From Marthasterias glacialis (lineage: Eukaryota > Echinodermata > Asteroidea > Forcipulatida > Asteriidae), in contig OU452222.1 in NCBI GenBank assembly GCA_911728455.2, forward strand, positions 6,267,108-6,331,107: a DNA stretch of 64,000 bases. Reading direction: 5' to 3'. The translations under genes and the position numbers were made by a program. Below the pieces are notes generated by a model. The model worked only from the letters and a program-made list of their open reading frames with translations. It was not told where the DNA came from and did not search any database. This document shows, in pieces, positions 13,301 to 25,300 of this stretch. Positions within the stretch are counted from its first letter, which is position 1. Each line of letters opens with the position of its first letter.

Positions 13301-16300
13301 TCACACACTTTTCAACACAAAAATTTCAAAGTTTTGAAGCTGAAATCATCCAAAGAAATTGCTTTCCAAAACTGTGTGATTCCTTTGCCTATTTGAAATT
13401 TTGCAAGGCTAGGTATAAATGCTCACTTGCCACCAGGATTCTTTTTTCTTGTCCCATCGCCCTGGTTCTTTTTTTCTTTTCCCGTCCCCTGGTGGGATTC
13501 TTTTGGCGGAATTGCCAGAATCTTTTTTCTTTGAGAGTACCGCTGGCACAAAGCAACCCTGACTTGACAATACCAAGCAGACAAAAATTTTCTTTGTTAG
13601 ATCGCCCGTTTAGTTTCTCGACCGAGAAAATGTCAGATTCACGCAGCAAGAATTGCAAAACATCGGATGCTACCTACGGCATAGGAGTGGAACTTAACAT
13701 GGAACCATGGCTAGATTGCCAGCCCACTCTGACTTACCTCCATTCAGCCAAAATACAATGAAAGAACAATGGTGGAAGCCTCTCGATGCCTCGTAATCCC
13801 CTTCTTGGAACAAAAGGACAAAGGTCTTTAAGCGGGGATTGCACAAAAATTCGCCTTGTAATAGTCACAAAATGGCAGTATTTATAACACTTTTTTTGTC
13901 CTTGTGTGGGTGAAACGAAGCATTACATGGCATGTGTGTGGTCTGTGCACGCTCTGCAGTTGAATGACCAGGCAACCTTCGGTCTGGTGGTCCGAAATTA
14001 CATTATGGCGTCTTAAGACGGCTTCCGTTTCCAGGCAGGGGAAATAGTTGAGTGTATAGCTTACAAAAAACATGAGAATCTTAGAATTGGGAGCAGCAGA
14101 TGTAGAATTCTCCAGCTATCTCTTTAGAATTGGAGTAGACATTGAATGTCACAACCCGTCCAAATCAAAATTCTGCAAAATCTTGTATCACCATCCTGCA
14201 ACTTGGAAGACTTTTGCAATGAAATATTCCCCAGTTTAAAAGAAACTGTCAAAGAAGGCATGCAGAATAGGCAACTAGATGAAGACTGGTGTCATTGGTT
14301 AACATCAAGGGCAATCATTTGCCTCACAAATGACGATGCACAAAAAAATCAACAACATTCTCATTAATGTTTAGTCTGGAGAACCAATAACATATCAATC
14401 CTGTGACCAAACTAGAAATGTTAATGGTGCCTGTTAAGTTGTCAAGGCCATAACTAACAAAATACTCCAAGGCAAAGACATACTGATTCCTAGAACTCTA
14501 TTTCATCCACAAGATCAAACTATCCCAGTGGAAATTGAAAGGAAACAATTTCAAGTAAGATTTTGTTTTGTTATAACAGCCAACAAATCACAAGGACAGA
14601 CGCTTTTTCAGGTTGCACTCTACCTCAAACATGACTTTACACATATGGTCAACTTTATGTTGCACTAAAGCAGAGTTGGCATATATGACAAATACACATG
14701 TAGTTTACACTGAAATTCTCTAACCTCCGTCCTTTCAACCGGTAATCCAACCTATACCATTCATTGCATTAAATCACCAAACAACCAACCTTCCTACCAT
14801 AGTGCTATGGTCTCCTTCAACATTTGCCCACAGTCATTTCTCATTATAAAGAACACTGTTATAACGAACTCTTGTAAACAACAACATTCCCCAAATAAAA
14901 CGCTTCTTTGTATGTAATCATTTGTGCAACCCTCATATAACAATTTTGATATTATATCAAAAAGTCGTTTCAGTTCACTGTCACTTCAAGGAGTTTGATA
15001 TAAATACTTTTCATTGTACTGTTAGTATTAAACGAAGCATATATAGACAAAAATGAATAATTCCATGCTTCTGTCACTGGTTGATCAATCAAACGTACAA
15101 GTTTTGCCTTTGTACTGATAGCCACTGGACCTCACCAAGAGGTCAAACAGTTACAAAAAAAATACACCATTTTGGAGATACGCGTAAATAAAAAACAAAT
15201 GCAGCGTCACATTTTCAATTTGCAGCCTCCTAAAAAGCCTAAAACTTCAAGGAGAACATCCCACACATTACCTATAATTTCACACCCACACATTTTATGT
15301 CTTACATACATTTCATTCTTTCTTTCATTCAGCAGATTCATCATGACTGACTCTACGCTAAATGAGATCAAGCTGGTAGGCCTGTCTGCAAGACTGTACT
15401 TTGCCAAAGCATTTAAGAAGGAGAAGCATTCTAAAGACATTACAGAAATTGCAACAGCACTACGGCAGGCATTCCAAAATAGTGCAAGGGTCATCAAACA
15501 ACAGTATCAACATATACAAAAACTGAACGCACTAGTCAAAACTCCAACAAAACGAACTTACAACACTAAAACTGGCCAACTTCCATCTTCAACACACATG
15601 TACACACACCAAATCAACACCCTCATCTCTCAGTTTATTCCTACATGCATGTACACCATCCAAGATGCCTCTATCCACTGTGATCAGAACAGAAGATCTG
15701 GAACAGTTCATGGAATAGGATACTGATGACGAACTTTTAAATAAATCATTGGAACTCCTTGACAGTCAGCAAATGCCATCAAACAACATTACGTTGAATG
15801 ATTGGACATTCTTGATCTAAACTGTTTGTGCAAACTTTGGCAACAACTTTCTTGCTTCCAATGTAATCTATAGTAAAATACACGCAACTCGTTTCATCAA
15901 ATCTATGGTTGTTTTTTTTCAAAATGTTATTTTATGTTTCCCTTTTCGAAACTTATTGAGGTTTTCATCATTTTCTTTTTGGTGATTAGTTTTGCAGTTT
16001 GGCTACTTTTTGTTATAACTTTCCTGGACTACTTGAGCTATCACAAAAGATACATGATAAGAGATTACACTAATTGATTGGGATTTATGCGGGGAGGTTT
16101 AAAAATTATGATATAAACAGGCATAAATAAGGATTACTTCGTTTATAAGAAATCTGTAAAGTAAATGATGTTCTGGATTTTACTGACGTCCTGGAACTTG
16201 GGGACAGCTCCAGACTAAAACCCAAAATGCATCTCAGGCGATAAACAACCGAAATACTTTGCTTTGAACACTACATTTTGGAAACTAAAAAAACTTATAT

Positions 16301-19300
16301 TTTCTGCATGTTGTGTTTTGTTTGGATTCTTTCATTTTTATTTGAAGTTGGGCTTAACTATACAGAAAAGAATGGATGCTCCTTGTCCTTTGCTTTTTCT
16401 ATCTTTGAATTAAATACAAATGAACACATGTTTCAATGATGTAGACTATAAATTCTAAAATGACCACACCAAGAAAATAACTCACTGAACTATCCTTATA
16501 AATAAGCATGTTAGTATACTTAAATATGCACTTTATTATTTAGAACATCTTATGAGGTTAAGCTTGGGCGGTTCCAGAAATTTCGGACTCAGTTCCAGGT
16601 CTGAAAAAAGACTCGGTTCCTAGTCGGACTCGGTTCCATTAAATTCAATAAAAAACATAAGCGGTCCCGGTTCCGGTCCCACACACACACACACACAACT
16701 GAGCGGGTCTCGGTCCCGAACACACAATTGAGCCGGTCCTTTTTAACTGGAAATGCTCCGCATATCAAGTTGACTGAGAGCAAAATCCTTCCCACATACA
16801 TGTACATGTACATAGAGTGTACCATGTACTTGTACATGTACTGTATCCTCAAGCTGGCCGCGGCCGGTCCATGCACGCTGCACAGCTTGGACGCTTGAAC
16901 AGAACACACGTGCGCTGTATATGGGTTGGTGTACTGGTGTATTTGGACCGCTCCATTACACGTTTTAGGGGAAAATTGCTGAGACTTTGGGTGTGAGACC
17001 ACACTGTACAAAGAATGGCAGTGTGAATTGTGTAGCTTTTTTTTTAAACAATTGTCCTCCCCCATTGTGTAATGTAGTGGTCCGGCTGGCTTCTTGCACA
17101 ATGTGGATTTGATTGACAGTTTGGTTTGAAATTAAAGCGGTTTTTTTTTTCACAGTGCAGGGCCATCTACTTTATTTAATAGGGTAGGTTTATATACCAA
17201 AGCGCTACGGCATTTGTTTTTTCTTCTACAAGAGGTGAAATAAATCTCACAAGGAAAGAAACACAGCCTTGCAATTAATACAAGATGTAACAATTCCTAC
17301 AAGTTGTAGCTTTGTACGACGCCAGATTTAATGAACTTCACTGCAGAGATTAGCGGTGGCATTTTCGTGTTCATGTTTATTTATGTTACATGGCCACACC
17401 AATCATTGTCCAAAAGCCATTCAATGGCTAGGTGAAGCGTGCACTTGATTGTGCTGTCAACTGTCTGCTGCTGTACATGTACTGTGTGAGTTTGTTTAGG
17501 CATTCAAACCGGGGACTTATAACAAAAGAGGACAATAGGGTCCCCAGTTGGAAAAGGTCCCCAGTTGGAAATCGTGTACAAAACCAATGGGAGCTGTTGC
17601 TAAAAAGTACAAACAAAAGAGGGACAATAGGAGGTTCCCGATTGCAGGTAAATACACACTTGTGTGTGTTTGGATATTTGGGTGCGTGTGCATGTACAGT
17701 ATATGTCGTAAACTGTGATATTTGATACTCCTTTTATCAGCTGTGAAGTCACCACGGCGTCTGCGGTCGTCAGTGCTTATAACATGGTCAGTCCCAGGAC
17801 CGGTTCTGGGACCGGCTCCATAGAGCCGTGTGTGTGACTGTGTGTTAAAGCTTTGAGTGTGTGGTCAGGACTCGGTCCTTTGTCGTCGGAACCGATGATA
17901 CCGGGTACTCAGTTCAGCAGAGGAGTGGAATCGCGGGTCCAGTTTTCATTTTGGAAACGGGTAGAACCGGGTAACCGAAGGAACCGCCCAAGTTAATATG
18001 AGGTCCAACAAATACTTTTTGGAAATGACATTTGAGGTTGTGAAATGGTTCACATTTCGAAGAACATGCCATAACAAGAACAAAATGATTGATACGGTGT
18101 CCATCCCCACCTGCACCCCTGGTTCCACTGCCCCTGGCGCTACTCAGTTCAGTTCTAGAGCAAGAGAGTTGTAGTGTTTGCATGCACTTTTGCGACTACA
18201 GTTTATTAATGATAATTTCAACACCACACGTTATACAGTGTCAGAAGGCAATCCCTGCAGCATCGCATATAGCTATGCTTAGGCAATTTGAAAAAACGTG
18301 TGATGCGTAATTACATGCAACATACCAGCTGGCATGTGCCTAGATTTATGAATATTCATTATAACTTTTAAAATGTTGCACGCCTTAAGTGCATTGTTAA
18401 AGGCCATATAGGCAGTCAAATGCAAACAAGCAAACTTATTCATTACAGGTACATCATATTCCTTCCAAGTTCGCTCGAAAAAGGAAAATTGATATTTTGG
18501 AAACCACGGACAGTACAGCTTTAAGCTTAGTTGAACCCAAAACTTACATGTACCTATGAAGCAAGTTCAATGCCCATTGGGAGATTTTGAAATGTGAGCC
18601 CATGTGCGCTTGCTCTTAAGTGACGCAAATAATTCATCTGACAAGAATATTTTTTACATACATATACATGTACCTAACTCCCATACTAATTCATTATTGG
18701 CCGATTTTTAACACGTTGACGGTTGATACATTATCCGTCGGCAGGTGATACGTTATCGGTTAGAGTGTTTTTTTTTTACATTACTTTATCTGTGAGAGGT
18801 AATACGTTATTGGTTAGAGCTTTTTATGTAATTTGTTGACAGGTGATACGTTATTGGTTATTAATTCTACTACACTATCGGTCAATTTGTGATACATATC
18901 GGTTGGTGATACAGTATCAGTCAATTGGTGATACATTATTGGTTGGTGATACATTATCCGCTGGCTATTACATTATCAGTTGTAACACTTGCTTTCAATT
19001 TCACTTGCTAAAATTCACAAAATTCTCTGACCAAGTCCTAGTATTTCTAGATCTTTTCCTTCTCTCTTGAAACTGCCCTCATATCACCCGGCACAGCTGT
19101 GTCAATAACATGATACATATTCCTCATTTTATCCAAGACTACAACATAACATGATTGGTCTGGATGTTGAAGTCCCAGAAGTCCTATGCATGCACTTGGA
19201 TGCCATTTTTTACACAGGTGTCTCACCTTGGCCAACTTCTCATGTCTGCCCTTATATTTCATCTGGGCCATCATACTGCATTTGATGGAAATATGAAACA

Positions 19301-22300
19301 CAGCCTCTTATAATTGGTTACACATTCTACACTCAGGATACGTTTGTATATTACATTTGTCTGCAGAGACTACAGATCTTGTGCTGTTATAATAAAGTTC
19401 TTAGTTTCCTTCTTCAGCTCGCCACTCTCCACCCAATTCCAGGACTTACACCTCACTACTTCTTCTGTACATCTCAAGAACCGGCCATGAAGTGGCTTGT
19501 TCCTCTAATCTCATTGCCTTTCCTCTTCCCTTCTTGTCAACGTAAGCATTATTAAGGTCAAGGTTCAGACATTGTTTGATATTTCATACACAGGAATCAT
19601 GTTAGAGTTCCCTTTCAAAAAGACAATTTGCTAAGAACATTTAGTCATTTCCCAGTCCAGGAACTTGACACACTTTCACATGACAAAATGCAATAATGGC
19701 AACGGTTATGATTCATTTTTTTATCACAGGACTAGGCACAGGGTAATAAGGAAGAACAATGTAGAAATGGTAGAAGTATGCCCCTTGACCACAACAAATT
19801 AACTCTCTTTATGTGGTTGCGATTTGGCACATGTTTATGTAATTATTGGTTAGACGCTGTGGTTCCCACTAGACCCTGATTTGATAGATCTCTCAAAGTG
19901 AGTTATTAAAGACCCTCCAATGGGAGATCAAGACCCCATAGTGGGAGATCAAGAACCAGTAATGGGAGATCAAGAACCCATGTTGGGAGATCAAGACCCC
20001 GTAATAAGAGATCAAGACCCTCCAGTGGGAGATTAAGACCCTGCAAAGGAAGATCAAGACCCCGTAATGAGAGATCAAGACACAGCAATGGGAGATCAAG
20101 ACCTCATAATGGAAGATCAAGACCCCATTATGGGAGATCAAGACCCCATTATGGGAGATCAAGACCCCATTATGGGAGATCAAGACCCTCCACTGGGAGA
20201 TCAAGACCCTCCACTGGGAGATCAAGACCCCGTAAAAGGGAGATCAAGACCCTCCAATGGGAGATTAAGACCTCATAATGGAAGATCAAGACCCCATTAC
20301 GGGAGATCAAGACCCCGTAAAAGGGAGATCAAGACCCTCCAATGGGAGATCAAGACCCCGTAATGGGAGATCAAGACCCTCCAATGGCAGATCAAGACCC
20401 CGTAATGGGAGATCAAGACCCTCCAATGGGAGATCAAGACCCTCCAATGGGAGATCAATACCCTGCAATGGGAGATCAAGACCCCATTATGGGAGATCAA
20501 GACCCTCCAATGGGAGATCAAGACCCCATTATGGGAGATCAAGACCCTCCAATGGGAGATCAAGACCCTCCAATGGGAGATCAAGACCCTCCAATGGGAG
20601 ATCAAGACCCCATTATGGGAGATCAAGACCCCATTATGGGAGATCAAGACCCTCCAATGGGAGATCAAGACCCCATTATGGGAGATCAAGACCCTCCAAT
20701 GGGAGATCAAGACCCTCCAATGGGAGATCAAGACCCTCCAATGGGAGATCAAGACCCTCCAATGGGAGATCAAGACCCTCCAATGGGAGATCAAGACCCC
20801 GTAAAATAGGAGATCAAGACCCCGTAAAATGGGAGATCAAGACCCCGTAAAATAGGAGATCAAGACCCCGTAAAATGGGAGATCAAGACCCCGTAAAATA
20901 GGAGATCAAGACCCTGTAATGGGAGATCAAGACCCCGTAATGAAAGATCAAGACCCCCTTAAGGGAGATCAAAACCCAGTCAGGAAGATCAAGACCCTCT
21001 AGTCGGAGATCAAGACCCCGTAATGAAAGATCAAGACCCCCTTAAGGGAGATCAAAACCCAGTAATGGAAGATCAAGACCCTCTAGTGGGAGATCAAGAC
21101 CCTGTAATGGGAGATCAAGACCCAGAAATGGAAGATCAAGACCCTCCAATGGGAGATCAAGACCCCATTATGGAAGATCAAGACCCTGCAATGGGAGATC
21201 AAGACCCCGTTATGAAAGATCAAGACCCCCTTAAGGGAGATCAAAACCCAGTAATGGAAGATCAAGACCCTCTAGTGGGAGATCAAGACCCTGTAATGGG
21301 AGATCAAGACCCTCTAGTGGGAGATCAAGACCCCGTAATGAAAGATCAAGACCCTGTAATGGGAGATCAAGACCCAGAAATGGAAGATCAAGACCCCGTA
21401 ATGGGAGATCAAGACCCTCCAATGGGAGATCAAGACCCTCCAATGGGAGATCAAGACCCCATTATGGGAGATCAAGACCCCATTATGGGAGATCAAGACC
21501 CTCCAATGGGAGATCAAGACCCCATTATGGGAGATCAAGACCCTCCAATGGGAGATCAAGACCCTCCAATGGGAGATCAAGACCCTCCAATGGGAGATCA
21601 AGACCCCATTATGGGAGATCAAGACCCTCCAATGGGAGATCAAGACCCCATTATGGGAGATCAAGACCCTCCAATGGGAGATCAAGACCCTCCAATGGGA
21701 GATCAAGACCCTCCAATGGGAGATCAAGACCCTCCAATGGGAGATCAAGACCCCGTAAAATAGGAGATCAAGACCCCGTAAAATGGGAGATCAAGACCCC
21801 GTAAAATAGGAGATCAAGACCCCGTAAAATGGGAGATCAAGACCCCGTAAAATAGGAGATCAAGACCCTGTAATGGGAGATCAAGACCCCGTAATGAAAG
21901 ATCAAGACCCCCTTAAGGGAGATCAAAACCCAGTTAGGAAGATCAAGACCCTCTAGTCGGAGATCAAGACCCCGTAATGAAAGATCAAGACCCCCTTAAG
22001 GGAGATCAAAACCCAGTAATGGAAGATCAAGACCCTCTAGTGGGAGATCAAGACCCTGTAATGGGAGATCAAGACCCAGAAATGGAAGATCAAGACCCTC
22101 CAATGGGAGATCAAGACCCCATTATGGAAGATCAAGACCCTGCAATGGGAGATCAAGACCCCGTTATGAAAGATCAAGACCCCCTTAAGGGAGATCAAAA
22201 CCCAGTAATGGAAGATCAAGACCCTCTAGTGGGAGATCAAGACCCTGTAATGGGAGATCAAGACCCTCTAGTGGGAGATCAAGACCCCGTAATGAAAGAT

Positions 22301-25300
22301 CAAGACCCTGTAATGGGAGATCAAGACCCAGAAATGGAAGATCAAGACCCCGTAATGGGAGATCAAGACCCTCCAATGGGAGATCAAGACCCTCCAATGG
22401 GAGATCAATACCCTGCAATGGGAGATCAAGACCCCATTATGGGAGATCAAGACCCTCCAATGGGAGATCAAGACCCCATTATGGGAGATCAAGACCCTCC
22501 AATGGGAGATCAAGACCCTCCAATGGGAGATCAAGACCCTCCAATGGGAGATCAAGACCCTCCAATGGGAGATCAAGACCCCGTAAAATAGGAGATCAAG
22601 ACCCCGTAAAATGGGAGATCAAGACCCCGTAAAATAGGAGATCAAGACCCCGTAAAATGGGAGATCAAGACCCCGTAAAATAGGAGATCAAGACCCTGTA
22701 ATGGGAGATCAAGACCCCGTAATGAAAGATCAAGACCCCCTTAAGGGAGATCAAAACCCAGTAATGGAAGATCAAGACCCTCTAGTCTGAGATCAAGACC
22801 CCGTAATGAAAGATCAAGACCCCCTTAAGGGAGATCAAAACCCAGTAATGGAAGATCAAGACCCTCTAGTGGGAGATCAAGACCCTGTAATGGGAGATCA
22901 AGACCCAGAAATGGAAGATCAAGACCCTCCAATGGGAGATCAAGACCCTCCAATGGGAGATCAAGACCCCGTAAAATAGGAGATCAAGACCCCGTAAAAT
23001 GGGAGATCAAGACCCCGTAAAATAGGAGATCAAGACCCCGTAAAATGGGAGATCAAGACCCCGTAAAATAGGAGATCAAGACCCTGTAATGGGAGATCAA
23101 GACCCCGTAATGAAAGATCAAGACCCCCTTAAGGGAGATCAAAACCCAGTAATGGAAGATCAAGACCCTCTAGTCTGAGATCAAGACCCCGTAATGAAAG
23201 ATCAAGACCCCCTTAAGGGAGATCAAAACCCAGTAATGGAAGATCAAGACCCTCTAGTGGGAGATCAAGACCCTGTAATGGGAGATCAAGACCCAGAAAT
23301 GGAAGATCAAGACCCTCCAATGGGAGATCAAGACCCCATTATGGAAGATCAAGACCCTGCAATGGGAGATCAAGACCCCGTTATGAAAGATCAAGACCCC
23401 CTTAAGGGAGATCAAAACCCAGTAATGGAAGATCAAGACCCTCTAGTGGGAGATCAAGACCCTGTAATGGGAGATCAAGACCCTCTAGTGGGAGATCAAG
23501 ACCCCGTAATGAAAGATCAAGACCCTGTAATGGGAGATCAAGACCCTCCAATGGGAGATCAAGACCCTCTAGTGGGAGATCAAGACCCCGTAATGAAAGA
23601 TCAAGACCCTGTAATGGGAGATCAAGACCCAGAAATGGAAGATCAAGACCCTCCAATGGGAGATCAAGACCCTGTAATGGGAGATCAAGACCCCGTAATG
23701 GGAGATCAAGACCCCGTAATGGGAGATCAAGACCCAGTAATGGGAGATCAAGACCCCGTAATGGGAGATCACTCGCAATGCACGATGGAACGTTTGGGCC
23801 AGACGACCGTGATCACACACTTTTCAACACAAGAGTTTCACAGTTTTAAAGCTGAAATTATCCAAAGAAAAGGCTTTCCCAAACTGTGTGGTTTCTTTGT
23901 CTATTTGAAATTCTGCAAGGCTAGGTATAAATGAACACTTTTTTAACGTTCTTTACTTACTCAACCCCCTATTTTTATTACAGTGATATCCATTACAAAC
24001 GAAATAACATACAGGTTGCTTCATCGTCGTCCGATGGCGATAGTGCATAACTCAAAATAAACCTCTTTTGGAGAAGAATACTGGTAGTTTATGAAACAGA
24101 ATTGTGATTAAAATCAATGTCACAACATACAACTTTAATAAAAGGGCTTAGTGATAAAAGTTAGGGCTTAGTGATTAGTTAATAAAAGCTGACTGTGTGA
24201 CTCTGTCGGTCACAGCGTGTATTTGCACATAGTTTGTCATCAGCTCAGATGACGTTGTACCCACTGCAGGCCATGTGATGACATGTAAACATTGGTAGCG
24301 CAATCGGTCTACTAGAAGTTTTTTAAGCAAGTTTCCAAAGTGGACATGTTTTCAAGTTTGTTGATGAATGTACATGTATATTTGACTATGTACACTCATA
24401 GAAAGACCGTCTTCAGTGGCCTTTCGCAAGGTTGTTAATACTTTATTGTCACTAAACACAGACGCACACAGATGTGATAGAATGAAATAATGTTGCTCAT
24501 ATAGGAGTATGTATTGTGTATTATGTTACATTCTGTGTTCGAGTACAATTTATTCAATGTAACAAAGCTACAAGTGTTCTCCGAAGAACTGAGTAAACTA
24601 AATGATATTGTAATTGGAATGTTGCATTTAGAGTATGAACGATGCAAAGCGCGTAAGTCAATCATTCTTTAACCCTGTCAGGACCAGGATTTTTTTTTTA
24701 GATACGGGGACCGTGGGGGGGGGGGGGGGCACATAGTGACCCCCTCTGAAAGTGTTCAACCAATTTTGATGAAACTTGCCACAAATGTTCATTTTACCAA
24801 GTTCTACATGATGACATCATCAAATTTTCAAAAATCGTCACTAGAGGGTGTTTTTGACTGTTTTTTCCCCATTTTTGGTCAAAAATCACGTTTTCTCCAT
24901 AACTTCTATTTTCGTCCGAATGTTTTGAAACTTGGCAAACTTGTACATTTTTACAAGATCAATATAATTCAAACCTAATTTAGTTACTGGGGTCACCTTT
25001 GTGTGTGTTACAATCCATTAATTTATCCCATTTTGGGGGAAAAAAAAGTTGTTTTTTGCCTCTTTTTCATTTAAAAATCAAAAGGCAGTCGCCAAGGGCC
25101 CAGGGAGAAACAATAAGGCTCGGTTGACAAATCTAAATATTTTTTGGATCTGAAAAGTAAGAAATTAGCATGTTGAAAATATTCTATTAGTAAAAAACTT
25201 GATATAATTTGACCCCCTAATGATAGGCTGAAAACACAAAATTCAAGATAGCCACCATTTTGAATTCCCAAAACCATTTCAGACTATCACGTGACTCACC

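Larger units (their letters stand above)
9832..14720 (+). pseudogene. Decayed Helitron (Rep/helicase) with nested insertions
   Basis: Broken frames on the plus strand read in Helitron order. At about 9837-9960 is a CNFCKA...[19 protein letters not shown] zinc-finger-like entry. At about 9960-10200 is the Rep-side segment with [16 protein letters not shown] and FAQVYTHDG. At about 10480-10640 is [17 protein letters not shown]. At about 12120-12480 is a PIF1-type helicase with [20 protein letters not shown] (Walker A, whose usual GPGGTGKT is altered to SPARTGKT), SGGTT-like and IIDET (Walker B). At about 12735-12855 is [15 protein letters not shown]. At about 14065-14720 is the C-terminal helicase with [20 protein letters not shown] followed by NKSQGQTL and a YVAL motif. 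Stops and frameshifts are frequent, so it is dead. Interruptions at 10716-11628, 11742-12102 and about 12860-14063 are later insertions. The true 5' TC and 3' CTRR ends were not located. Confidence 0.88.

Noticed and set aside
13222..13761. 179-codon plus-strand frame
   Set aside because: It spans the junction of repeats A and B, and the other copies of A and B do not keep the frame.
16589..17101. 170-codon minus-strand frame
   Set aside because: Lies wholly in the non-coding interior of the TSD-bounded 1.44-kb element, and its composition reflects CA and ACATGT repeats.
18398..18525. Small TTAA element (TTAAAGGCCATA ... CAGCTTTAA)
   Set aside because: Only about six terminal bases are inverted-repeated, which is too little to separate from chance.
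19911..23770. CRISPR-like array
   Set aside because: Constant 15-bp parts are separated by only 6 variable bases drawn from a small recurring set. There are no unique spacers and the context is an animal intron.
19893..23934. GDQDPP-, SRPSNGR- and ISHWRVL-repeat proteins
   Set aside because: By-products of the 21-bp array. Frames end wherever a 22-bp unit occurs and none has a unique domain.
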